A stretch of 64,000 bases of DNA. Source: Fomitopsis serialis. Lineage: Eukaryota; Basidiomycota; Agaricomycetes; Polyporales; Fomitopsidaceae. Position numbers and translations under genes: made by a program. Shown in pieces: positions 48,701 to 59,675 of the stretch. The DNA lies in assembly GCF_022376445.1 (NCBI RefSeq), contig NW_025955064.1, positions 80,108 through 144,107 of the forward strand, in the 5' to 3' direction. A model generated the notes under the pieces. It saw nothing but the letters and a program-made list of their open reading frames with translations. It did no database searches and had not been told where the DNA came from. Position 1 is the stretch's first letter; each line of letters opens with the position of its first letter.

Positions 48701-51149
48701 GTCAGAGGATCGCGCGCTGGCAAATGTGGTCAGCGTAGTTCGGGGCCGTGCATGTCAGGTCGTCTGAACTCACTGCGAGCTACCCTGGCGTGAGCAGTGA
48801 CGAATCGACAATCGCCAATGGGCAATGACGCGGTGGCTACGAGATAGGTCAGTGTGAGTGAACGTCCTGCTCGTTTCGTACATGCTTACCCATGCGGGAC
48901 GTTCACTGTGGCTGATACTTGATTGAATAATCAGCACACATGGCCCGGGGATGCTGGGATAGGATAGCACCCCCGTAAAGAGACGCCAGCGCCAGATCCG
49001 GCCACGTCGAAGGTCACATACCTATAGAAGCCTTCCGATGTAGATGGTATATCCAGAACGTCATGGACATCTACAGCTGACCCGAAACGTTGGTGAGGTA
49101 CTGATGCTCATGGAAAGCGGGTGACACACCGATAAGAGCAGCGCGTACGGACCTGTCTGTCGTACCGGTGCCAAGTCTCGATGGGTGTGTCACCCAGTCC
49201 AGGACGAGGGACAGCCGACGGGGCAGCACCATGTTCGCGCCCTTTATGATTGGCTCTGTGTGTCGCGCACAGTCACCGCGAGGCCGAATCACTGCTCAAA
49301 CCAGTGGAGACACTCACAGCGCGTGTCGCGAAGGCTGCGGGACCTCCAGAATATCATGGTCAGCCATGGCTTAGCGTACGAATCATCCAGAGCCACATAC
49401 CGTTTTCACTCACCCGAAGAGGTCTCCATAGGTGCGTGGTACTGCGCTGTCGAGGAGGGAGGCCCGCTGGTGGAATCCGTGCAGAGAATGTTGCGCCCGA
49501 AATGCATGACACCGCCTTATGTCTCCTGGAAGTAGCTCAGTCTCACGTCGATGGCGTCGGTTATGCTGAGTAGGTAATCCTGCCGTTGCGAGTCAGTGAT
49601 ACACGTGAATAGTTCCGCAGAGGTAGTACGTACCCGCTCTTTGAACAGCTGTTCACAAGGTCCTTTGAGGCTCTCACCACCCTCCTCGACCATCCGCCGC
49701 TCGTTCAGCATTCCATCGACCACCGAGTCGACCGGGTCGATGTGTTCTGACAGCGGATCGCACATGTCTACAGCCTCGGGGCTCCGACACACTCTCCAGG
49801 TGTGTGCCGTAGTGCACCTCCTGGCTATGCGCGACCGAGCGGTCGACGCACGCGAACCAGTCATAGAACTGATGTGGCGCCTGGATCGGTTGCTTTGGAT
49901 GTAAGGCATGGGCGGTGGCCGCACGACGGGGCGGTTATGCTGAACTGGGTGTGCCTGGGTGCGAACGAACGCAAGCCTGTTGCGTAGCACGGGAGTCGAG
50001 GGTCGCGAGGATGATCCTGGCTCGTCTACTGCGAACTTGACTGGAGGTCACATCAAGCATATAGACGCAGGCGCACCCGGACGTTTCGAGGATGTCGAGG
50101 CCATTTGGTTGGGGCCCTATACGGCCATACAGGGCAGAGGGGACGGTTTTGAAGGAGAAGAAGGCGAAACGGAAAGCAGGAGTGAACGTGCGCCACGGAA
50201 AAATGGTAGCCGCGGCGGAGCGCCCGTGGTGAGTCGGACGTGCGATGGACGGGTGATGGACGCGTCCTCGTGCTGCGAGACAGGACTGTTCCTCACAAGT
50301 TCCTCAGCCGTCTCATCCTCTCGCGCCCTCGACCGTCCCTTGAGTGTATGCTGGCCCAATACGGTGGGGTATAACACTGCACACACACGGATTGGCTGGA
50401 GAACGAAAAAGGTGCCATGTCTGCGACCCTGACCTACCAAGAACGACACTACTAACATACGCCCCCGTCCCCGCAGGGACAATCGCATAGGTATAGCATA
50501 CAGCTGCGCGAGGCTCCTCATTGGCGACGATCCCCACCATACTCACCGCGCGCGTTCACCCTCAGCTCCTGGCGCGCCTCTCCTGGACCGGCCCATCCTG
50601 CGTATTGAACACTCGGAAACCCCTCCCCTCCCCCGCACAACGTCGATCGCTGGAATGCGTGCCACGTTCATCAGCCAGCTGTTCCCTGGCTCCATACAGT
50701 GGGATCTTGATCCCCGGTGACATGGGCGCTGGCGAGCAAACTTCGCATCTTAGGTGAGTTCTCCCTCAGTGCATGCAGGGCGAAACTACTCACCATGTGA
50801 GAACAGCACCTGTACGGCTCAGCATGCAGTTCCGCACCCCGCTCTCTCCGCCTCACTCACGCCTCCGGACCCAGCCCGCCTGGCATTGACACCGCCTGTC
50901 TGCTTTGGCGGCCGCAACCGTCGCATGCAGCTGCGCAGCCTTTCGGCCTGTGAACGAGTCGACGCACGGCCCTCTTCGTGGTAAGCACCCATGGCAGACT
51001 GCGGAATGCTTCCGCCGCATCTGCGCCGCCGCGGGCGTCCATCCTTCGTGTTCAAAGCTCGGGATCCACTCGCCCGTACGTCGACATCCTCCTCCTCCCT
51101 CGGACGTCACTTCCAGTGACGTGTTCTGTCGCGCCTCCACCAGCCAGCT
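48701..51149. other. no confident gene
   Basis: Many short frames on both strands. Minus-strand GTGAGT donors with CTCAC branch-like boxes at 49.5-51 kb suggest that decayed exons of the kinesin-like remnant may continue into this region. Confidence 0.3.
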
Positions 51150-51927
51150 CCCTACCAAGGGATCTGGATCCCCGGACGAGCAGTCATTTCAAACAAGGTC
51201 AGTTGTCTCTCACTGTACACGCAGCGCGAAAAGTACTCACGCCCGCATAGCAAGGGGGCCCTCGCCCCACGCCCGAGCCCGGCCTGCTGGAGATCGACAC
51301 GCTCCGTCCACCGCCCGACGGGCGTGTCCCTCGGGTCGCCAGTGCACAGATGACCTGGGAAGTAACGCGGCAGATGAGTAGGGCACCGACGTAAGTCTCC
51401 AATCATGCATTCATCATTGTCGTACTCACCTTCAGCGAGACAGCCTCGCGCGCTTTCCGGCCATCCGCACGCGCCACCTTCTCACTACCCGCCACGTCAA
51501 ACAGCCGCACGGGCATCCAGCTCCCCCGTAACTCGATCCGCCGTGGCTTCATCGGTTGCGCGGCGATCCGCGAACGCGAGCCACGCGCCGATCTCCAGGC
51601 AGTGGCTGAGTCGAGCACGTTCTCGCGGGCGTGCTCGCCGGACGACGATACGTCGTGTCTGCGCTTGTCAGGCAGAGTGGTGGCGGTCATTCGCAGGGAG
51701 ACGGTGTGGTGAACAGGCAATGACCCGCAGGGAGACAGGACACGAGCGCAGAGGCCATCGTGCCGTGCGAGTATCGTCCCCGGTGCTGTACCATCGAGGT
51801 GAGTTCGGTTCCACCTGTCGTGCAGGGCGACTGCACTCACCCTGTCCCGCCTAGGGATATCCGTGCGCTTCGCACCCACTATCCGGCTGTGCGCGCGGCC
51901 CGCCTGCATGCGTCGACCGTCTGACAA
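51150..51927 (-). pseudogene. kinesin-motor-like remnant
   Basis: RLFDVAGSEKVARADGRKAR, EAVSLK resembles the kinesin switch-II segment (LVDLAGSE followed by the neck of the nucleotide pocket). About 60 residues before it, HHTVSLRMTATTL resembles the switch-I SSRSH region, but SSR is not kept. After an intron, ALLICRVTSQVICALA resembles the helix usually read as NKSLxxLxxVIxAL. No P-loop (GQTGxGKT) was found. Stops and frame changes are frequent. It may be a decayed kinesin, or a divergent one disturbed by assembly errors. Confidence is low. Confidence 0.33.
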
Positions 51928-52299
51928 AAATGCGCGCGGCGTTTGAGCGTTCCGAGGACCTGCGAAGCAACGCGGAAGACGTGTAGGATGCCAGGTGAGC
52001 TGTATCCCACTGTATGTGAGACAATCCCGTGCTCACCTTTGGCCAAGGTAACTCGCTGGCGGGAGCTGGCGGCTTGCGAACGGCACCTCGGGCGCGTCAA
52101 CGCTAGTGCATTGCAGGGGTACGCCCAACCCGCGCGGGTCGCGGGTAGGGGTACGCGCGGGTAGGGGTCCGGGTAGCGATTTCCGTACCCGCCTACCCGC
52201 CCTGCAGTCGTGCGGGTATTGCCAAAAGCGGCAACCCCGCGAGCGCCCGGTCTGCCCCTCTCGAGTTCCACCAGGTCGACTCGCCCACGCCCACGGTCT

Positions 52300-53480
52300 C
52301 AGCCTCAGCAACACGACGCACACGCGCGCGGCGAGCACCCACGAAGACCACGCGTGCGAACGCAATGCAAACGCAGCCGACAAAGCCACCGCGAGCCCGG
52401 GCGCGGCGACGAACGGGCGGCAGGCCTGGATGACAAGTGGACGGCGGGCAGGGGTGGATGACTGGCGGGGACGGGCGAGGGTGAGGGCGAGGGCGAGGGC
52501 GAGAGTGAGGGCGAGGGCAAGGTGAGTCCAGGCACACGCGCGCGAGCTCACTAACGGCAGGCGCAGGACGCGGCGACGTGCAGCGCGACGCGCATGACGA
52601 CCGCGGGCACGCAGGGCCAATGCCCTGCGTGTAGGCACGGCCGACGAACAAGCGGCACGAGCGGGCGGGCGGCAACACGTCGACCGCGAGCGCGCTGGGC
52701 AACTGCCCAGCATGCAAACACGACCGACGAATGCGCCCAATGCGAGCGGACGCACGGACGCACGGACGCGAGGACGGGCGAGTAGGCGGGCGCGCGGACG
52801 AGTAGGCGGGCGGGCGGACGGGCGGCGGGCAGGTGAGTAGACGAGTGAGGGGGGGAAACCGGCGAGCTGGCGGTGGGTGAGTGGGCGAACACAGGGTGCG
52901 TCGTCACGCAGCACGACACACACAACCACGGCGAGCACGCAGGGTGAATACCCTGCGTGCAGACGCAGCCGACGAGCGGACCGTGGGCGCGTGAAGAGGG
53001 AAGGTGAGTGCAGACGCATGTCAGCGAGCAAGCTGACCGCCAGCAGGCCACAACGACGTGTAGCACAACGCACATGCCGACCACGAGCGCGCTGGGCGAA
53101 TGCCCAGCGCGCAGACACGGCCGACGAATGCGCGCAAAGCGAGCGGGCGCGAGGACGAGCGGACGCGAGGACGGGCGCGTGGACGAACCGGCGCACCGAC
53201 GAGCGGATGGATGGACGAGCAGACGGGCAACCACAAGTGCGATGGACGAATGCCCAGCGCATAGATACGGCCGACAAACACACGCGCCGCGAGGCGGGAG
53301 AACGAGGCGGCAGGCAAGCTGGCACGGACGGGGATACGGTGCGGACGAGCACCACGCGCATACCGACCACGAGCATGCTGGGCGAATGCCCAGCACGCAG
53401 ACGTGGCCGATGAACGCCGGGCGGGCAAACGGGCGAGCGAACGACGAGCGGGGGTGGGCACACCAAGGAGGCGGGAGGGC
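52300..53480. repeat. tandem array of a hairpin-centred repeat, period mostly near 150 bp
   Basis: At least six units each hold a hairpin followed by a shared box like CAGACACGGCCGACGAA. Hairpins: 52608-52631 (10-bp stem, loop CAAT), 52694-52711 (8-bp stem, loop AC), 52935-52960 (11-bp perfect stem, loop GAAT), 53087-53112 (11-bp perfect stem, loop GAAT), 53238-53261 (8 of 10 paired) and 53373-53398 (10 of 11 paired). A degenerate unit lies near 52350. Spacings are about 83, 243, 151, 150 and 136 bp. Stems differ in sequence but keep pairing. Minus-strand long frames across the array are Arg/Ala/Pro-rich and switch frame between units, so they are not called as genes. Confidence 0.8.
52476..52520 (+). 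repeat. GAGGGC hexanucleotide repeat
   Basis: About seven units of GAGGGC/GAGAGT lie inside the array region, between the degenerate first unit and hairpin 1. Confidence 0.75.
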
Positions 53481-54891
53481 GGGCGCGCGGCGCGTACAGA
53501 CGGGAAGCACGTGAACGCTCCCGTCTGCGGGTGCGGAGCTGTCGGGGAACGCGCGGGCGGATGGCAGGAACGCGCGAGGCCGAGTGCGGAGGACGGCGAG
53601 CGGGGAGGATGGAGGCGGGGGCATGGCAGCGAGGACGTGTACCGTTGACCCACCGACTTGCCCGCACACTCGCGACTCAACGCAAGACAGCCTCCCGCTC
53701 CACTTCGCTGGAAGTCGATATGTGGGAAGCTGACAGTGATGCAATGGGGCAAGTCACGATCGACCGCGGCGTGGTGCCGACGCTGGGCTCGCCGGAAGCC
53801 CACACGTCGTGCCGTCGCCCGTCCGGCAGCAGTCGGTGGGTGTGGCGATCATCCGCAGGGAGACGAGCTACGATCGCAGGGGCCGCCGTGTCATCCGGTG
53901 TCATGGCTTTCCGTGCGAGTCCACCGGAACCCGCTACGTTGTGTCTTTATTGGTCAGACACGCAGGGTAAGTCGGCTCTGTTTGCCTGCAGAAAAAGCTC
54001 TATTAGTGCTGAATCCGCTGGACTGATGCCGTCCCCGTTACGGTGTGACCTGCTATGGTCTCGTCATGCCTGGCTGATGGGCCTCCGGTGTCGCTTCAAG
54101 GTGGGCTGCGATCCCCCCATGCTATGAGCTCCCAAGTGAGTTTGTGACAGCGACGACGCATGCTGGCCTGACCGCAGGCGGCCCCCGCGCATGTATGAGA
54201 GCACGGTGCACCCCGCGTCCATCTTGTGTCCATGTGCGAGTACAGGCATAGCCTGACATATGGGTCTATGGTCTGGTGGTAAAGCTTCCCGTCTCTGAAT
54301 AAGGATGGCCGGCTGTACTGCGGGGCTGTAAGTTCGAGTCGGAAGTAGGGCAGAATCTGTAGGGCTGGCTGTCTATATGGGTACACCGCTGCTGTGAGTA
54401 ATAATATAGGGTATTTTGGTATGATTTTCTACGTGGCTGTCTTCGCAGTGGCCTGCACACCCAGGCTCCGGGAGCTGCTGGGCGATGTAAGGCAGTAGAA
54501 TAGCGATGTGGTCGGCCGATCCAATACACACGAAAATCAGCCGGAGTATAGTTCTCATAGCATAAGTAAGGGCATGCAGCCGACATGGTCCATGCAGTAC
54601 CGTAGAAAGTCCCAGCCGAATCCTGGTACAGGTAAACAGATGGTGTCCGCGGTATAATGCTCGCCCAGGGACCAGCTGTGTCCGGCCGTCCCCAGGACAG
54701 GCGAGGCTGTGGTGGCACCTGTCAGTATCGAAAAAGTCCAATGTCAGGGGGCAGGGGTATCGTAGGCGACGTGTCGCAGGAAGAAAAGTAGGGTGAGGGG
54801 GGGTGGGCGATGGGTCTTCCTTACAGGCCGAAACAGGAGAGAAGGGGTATCGTAGGCGTGTCGCGGGAACTGCCTGCATGGGCGAGCCCTT
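53481..54891. other. no gene recognised; tRNA-like patch at 54262-54350
   Basis: Frames on both strands lack known motifs. At 54270-54345, TGGTCTGGTGGTAAAGC and AAGTTCGAGTC resemble Pol III A and B boxes about 60 bp apart, but no cloverleaf closes. It could be a tRNA-derived short interspersed element. Confidence 0.25.
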
Positions 54892-56034
54892 CTAGAGGAA
54901 GGTATGGCCACCGATGCTGCCCAGGATTTCGAGGAGCAGCCAGTTCTGTATGGCTGCCCCGAGCGACCCTGGCATGCCCGCAGCCGCTGTATCTGGGCCG
55001 TAGGAAAGCTCGGCGAGCCGGTGGAAGTAGCTGGCGGGGATCGCTGCCTCGCGGAAACACGTTCTCCACGAGATGCGGCCCTCGTCGATGCAGTGCTGCC
55101 GGATCGCGTTGCTGCAATAATACTGTGAATCGGTGTCGCCGACGATCCACACCTAATAGTCTGTCAGCACAGGCATGCATACTGCCATTGACAACTCGCC
55201 GTAAGCCTCTCAGCCGGGTCCACTGTCTCGCTGCCTGTGATGGCCAGGTGGAACATGCGAGGGCGGAAGAAGGGTTCGCCGGCCTGTGATAAGTCGATTG
55301 CATCGCTAAATGTCGCCTTGGCATCGTCCAGCCGAGCCTCACAAGGAATCCCTGTACCCTGCAGGAAAGTCCTGACGAGGTCGCCGAGTGCGTAGTCGCG
55401 ACCATCAGCCCTCAGTGTGCGCTGCTCCTGTGGCACCGTGCTCGCAGTGCGGATGTCCAGCTGCGGCGCGATGGAGCTGTATGCCATGATGTATGCAGCC
55501 CATACCTCGTTGACAAACGTGTTAGAGCCACCTACATACAGGCGAACAGCCTAGTAGGAGTCGGTGTGAGTACATGGTGGGCCTGGGCAGTCGGCGAGGT
55601 CATACCTTCGTGAAATCGAACCCATTGGCACACGGGAGCCTGAGACCACGCAGAAAGCTCTGGGTATCGGTGTGCTGGGGGCTTTCGTTGCCTAATAGTC
55701 CCTTGTACAGTATGAGGGCGGCGACACCACGATGTGTCGCAGGATCCCGGTCACGGAGACTTCTGACCTATCGAGAATATGAGCACTGGTGACGACATAG
55801 GAAAGGCTATAGCCTTACATCAACCTCGGCATACTCCACGATGTCCGAGATGAAGGGGGTTATGTCACCTGCAGGACCAGCATCCAGGAAGGCCGACAGC
55901 CGCGTCGTGAATGCTGGGTGCCATTCGGCCATGATCGCCTTCGTGACAGATTCGATGCAGCACCCATGGATCAGGTAGTGCAGGAATACAGGGTCGAGGG
56001 GCTTCGGGCACTGGCCATTGACCATGAGGAGTGC
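54892..56034 (-). pseudogene. HECT-like protein, C-terminal half (gene split by transposon)
   Basis: Continues the reading frame of the N-terminal half at 63194-63999. From the break: ALLMVNGQCPKPLDPVFLHY, LIHGCCIESVTKAIMAEWHP, then after an intron LRDRDPATHRGVAALILYKG, NGFDFTKAVRLYVGGSNTFV, NEVWAAYIMAYSSIAPQLDI, GDLVRTFLQGTGIPCEARLD, PFFRPRMFHLAITGSETVDP and finally DEGRISWRTCFREAAIPASY, NWLLLEILGSIGGHTFL. The TCF near the end and PLDPVF resemble the catalytic Cys region and N-lobe of HECT ubiquitin ligases, but the match is distant and tentative. Related proteins form a large family in polypores. No frame damage is seen in this half. Confidence 0.7.
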
Positions 56035-56060
56035 CATCAGGAAAACCCTCATTTCCGAAT
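56035..56060 (+). repeat. left terminal inverted repeat
   Basis: 15 perfect bases shared with the right end, then an extra C, ATTTCCG and AAT. Confidence 0.85.
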
Positions 56061-56387
56061 AACAACGAATGTCTGCCTATTACTGCGAAGAACGAGTAAT
56101 TGTTGCAGTTCTCTTGTTCGCCCCAGTAGTGGTCTATTCGCTATGGTCCAAAAGTCGAGTTGCGAATAAGTAGATAAGAATACCGAATGCGGTGATGTTA
56201 TTGGTAGGGCTCCGCAATTTTTATGTGATCATTGACTCATTCTGAAGCTCGAAAACATATTCTTCGCACAGGCACATACGAGTATAGGGAAACATGAGAT
56301 GCATTATGAAGTATTATGTTCGCATTCCGAGACAATCCATCCAGCACAACTCGTAGTAAACTTGTACTGTAGTACATCCTCGGACCT

Positions 56388-59203
56388 CTACTCATCGGGT
56401 ATATGGCTCCAGTCGACGCCTGCTCCGTTCGATGTACCTTGTAACACGCCTTGCAGAGTATGTCCAGATCTAAATAATAGAATATCAGCATATAGCTATA
56501 AGACCACATATATACGTACGTCACAGCTGTGAATAGCTCGTGCATGATCCGATGGTAACGCTTTGGTCTCTGTCGGCGAAGTCCGACGAGACGAACGAGG
56601 TGGTCCCGATATATCTCTGCGTTCGTGGCATTGAAGTCTGACGCCTTTGCGAGCTTCAGCTGATGATCGGATATGATTGACTCAACCTGATGAACATTCA
56701 AAATTGAATACAATATAGAGGATCAACGAGTCACGTAGAATATTGGACGTACCGCTGTCATGCACAATGCCAACATAGTCGGTGGTATCTCGCTCTCAGA
56801 GGGTGCGGCAGTATACGAGGAGACGAACGATTTTCCGTTCAGCAAACCGACCTTAACATACTGCGCGGAGACAAAGAATGATGCCCGTATGGCTTGTTTG
56901 ATAATAGAGCTCTCATACGGAGCAGATTGATTGAATGCGAGTCCCTGTGTTGTCGGCACGAGAAGCAATTGAGTACGAAACCACGAGATGTACTAGTCGA
57001 TACATACCATCGCATCCCATGGATAAATATAGCTCGTTTCCTTGAGCAGCGCAGCCTTACTGGGGATGCCGTCTGCAGGCTCATCGCCAAGACCGAGTCG
57101 AAAAGTGTGCTCGACTGTCGGCGTCACAGCCTTCTTGATCGCAGAACGGAAAAGACCTAGTCGATGTGACACCTATGCACATGGTAAGCGCACATCAGCC
57201 GGAGCAACACGGAGAATACTTGCATAGAGTACGAGGGGTCTGATGTAGTTGCGAGTTGACCCCAATTCTAAGCGTTGCGCTATGTCGCCATCACCGTCAT
57301 ACCCGAGCTGTTCTGCTGCCTCAATCATTGCTCTCAATGCAATACCATCCATGCCGTCTTTCTCGAAAGGCGTGATGATACCGTGAAGCGCCGCGAAGTC
57401 CATGCTGAGGACGGACTCGTCATCAGAACCAAATGCGATGATTCTATCGCCAATTTCGAACGCGCGGTGCAGGACTTGCTGCATTATAGCATTCTGGTCT
57501 TTCATCTGCATGTTGATGCTCCGCTTTCCTTGTATGACGTCGATCTCGGTGCGAGCCATCCAGACCATGTTGTCTGATGTACCATCAACCCCACCCTCAG
57601 TAAGTATGGCAGTCGTAACAGGTCGGCGAATCTCAGGCATCTGAAGTGTATCAGAATGCGAGACCCAATATAGAGGGACCACGTACCTCCTGCTTGAATT
57701 TTTTCCGTTGTTTCTCCGTCAACTAAGGCAGTAAGTTGATCATCCAGCCCTGTGTGGTGCGAAAGCGACGTACCTGACGCGGGACCTTGGTCGACACCTC
57801 AAATCTGGCCTCCTCCACACCTTCTTCATCCGACGATTCCACGATTGTATTTCGGAGAGGCTTGCGCCGTTTTTGCGACGAAGAGCCTCGACGCTGCGAT
57901 GAAGAGCCTCGACGCTGCGATGAAGGAGCATCCGGCTCGTCCGAGTCATCCGCAACCTCATGTGTCGTGAGACCATCGCTAGTATCTGTCGTCGGAGGTC
58001 CCATCGGTAAGTACGACAACACGCTCGATGATCGACTCGGAGAGTCTGTGCCCCTGTGGTGTACTAGGTCCTCGTGATCACCTTGTGTCGACTCTGACTT
58101 AGTACAATTTGTTTTGTGCCATACAGCTCAACAAATTACGCACCTGAGTGTGAGAATATGACTCGCTGGTTGCGACGAATGTTAATGCGGCATAGGAGTG
58201 CGAAGTTATTACAGCATACCTCCACATCGAAGTCGTCACATTGTTCACGAGGCTCCGGCACTTCCTCGTCGTCATCCTCCTCCTGTGATTGGGTGCCCTG
58301 TCTTTCTTCGCCGCTGTCACCGAGAGCGTCTTCAATGTTGGCAGGAGTAGCAGCCCGTGGAAGAATACGAGCAAGAGGCTGGGAGCGCATAACACTAGAC
58401 TCTTGTGACTTCGGGCGAAGTGGCGCTGACCTAGTAGCGCCGGAGGACTTGACTCGGATTGGCTTCGCAATTCGGATGTCTGTTCCGGAGTCCGAATCAT
58501 CGTTAATGACTGCAGGTCCATGTCGCCTAGATTCTATGCAGAGGGGATCATTTGATGAGCACGGGGACCATACTCAAGTATCTGCTATCGCGATCATTGC
58601 CCACGGACTGCAACTTACTTGAACCATCAGATTTGACGGAGCGCACAACTTTGGCCTTCTTCGGCTTGTGGCGCTCCGACACTTCCTCTTCAGCGCGATG
58701 ACCGACCAGGCCACCTCTCTCAACTACAGACTCCGCTCTCTTGCGCTTTTCCTTGTCCGGCTTCGTTGCAACTACTGCTTGCATAGGCTGGTAGGCGTTT
58801 GCTGGATGCAAGGGTGAGTCTACACAGTTGGAGTAGGATGTGTATGCGACCTACACTTATCGGTTGACTGCTCCGAAGAATCAGGTTTTGGTTTTGACGG
58901 CGCACGACTCTTTGGGATCATCGACGCCCACTCTACATCATGATACCGAATAGGTGAGTATCATACCACAACAGGTGTCTGCGTGATATTCACTTTTCGA
59001 AGCACCCTGTGAAGCAACACGGCTAGGGCGTCCAGCTGTACACGATGAGCGCGAGCTGGGGTAAGTAGATCCAGCTATTGTACATTGGCGGACAGCTCAC
59101 ACAAAGGAGGATTCTCTTCATTATCAGGATCGTGCTGGACCATGCCCATATCCGCGGTTGACTTCCGACCAGCTCGAGGGCCACGGTGCGTAGCGGTTGA
59201 CAT
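56388..59203 (-). CDS. DUF6532 family protein, transposon passenger
   Basis: The start MSTATHRGPRAGRKSTADMG leads into a long disordered, basic and acidic N-terminal region over several short exons (KEKRKRAESVVERGGL, RHKPKKAKVVRS, a repeat SSQRRGSSSQRRGSSSQKRR, then NTIVESSDEEGVEEARFE). This is a likely nuclear protein. A conserved middle follows: RPVTTAILTEGGVDGTSDN, MVWMARTEIDVIQGKRSINM, STRNYIRPLVLYASILR. The C-terminal part has DUF6532 features: KETSYIYPWDAMGLAFNQSA, PYESSIIKQAIRASFF, APSESEIPPTMLALCMTAVE, and ends GVDWSHIPDE after a final intron (GTACGT to TTTAG). DUF6532 is a basidiomycete family of unknown function. No frame break was found. It shares a short intergenic region with the transposase. 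Confidence 0.72.
57875..57929 (-). repeat. 21-bp in-frame repeat coding SSQRRGS
   Basis: Two and a half near-identical 21-bp units (GCGATGAAGAGCCTCGACGCT) within the DUF6532 gene extend its Ser/Arg-rich linker. Confidence 0.8.
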
Positions 59204-59675
59204 GGTAAGCTGAAGCCTTCGAACACGGAACGATTGTTGATGTGGATGATATGAATAGGATAGCGAGGTACCAGCAGGACAGCAAAGGAACAAGACAGCG
59301 AAGGAACAGGTCGGATAGCGAAGAAACAGGACAGCGAAGAAACACTGGCAGGACAGCGACGTAACAAACCAAACCGAAGTACGGTCGAAGGGAAGGAACA
59401 AGGGCACCAAACGGGATCTGCTGGCACCCGTTGACATGTGATGTAGCGGGTTGTGAATGTGCAAAATATGCACGGCCACTAGCGAGGTCGACCGTGTGAC
59501 ATTCCCGTACGTTCAACTCCTACCTTCGCAAGTGCCGAGTGTCAACACATTTCTAGCTAGTCATTCAGCACTCTGTACTCACGCTTCTATACTTTGGTGA
59601 GTGTCATAGCCGTCTTTTGACCCTACTGCGCAACTCATTTGTATTTACTTCAGGTATTGATCAATCGACCTCGCT
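59204..59675. promoter_or_regulatory. divergent promoter region with minisatellite
   Basis: Shared 472-bp intergenic region of the DUF6532 gene and the transposase. 59255-59365 holds a degenerate minisatellite of about 16-17 bp (GGACAGCGAAGAAACA and variants, about six units). Confidence 0.6.

Noticed and set aside
50750..52040. Repeated segments beginning GGTGAGT and ending ACTCACC, first taken for palindromic mobile elements
   Set aside because: They fit ordinary short introns: the donor GTGAGT and the branch box CTCAC are near reverse complements of each other, and the bodies are not conserved.
52033..53667. 544-codon minus-strand open frame and overlapping frames
   Set aside because: They cover the hairpin array. 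The apparent peptide repeat (VGRVCxLGIRPARS-like) changes frame from unit to unit, which argues against translation.
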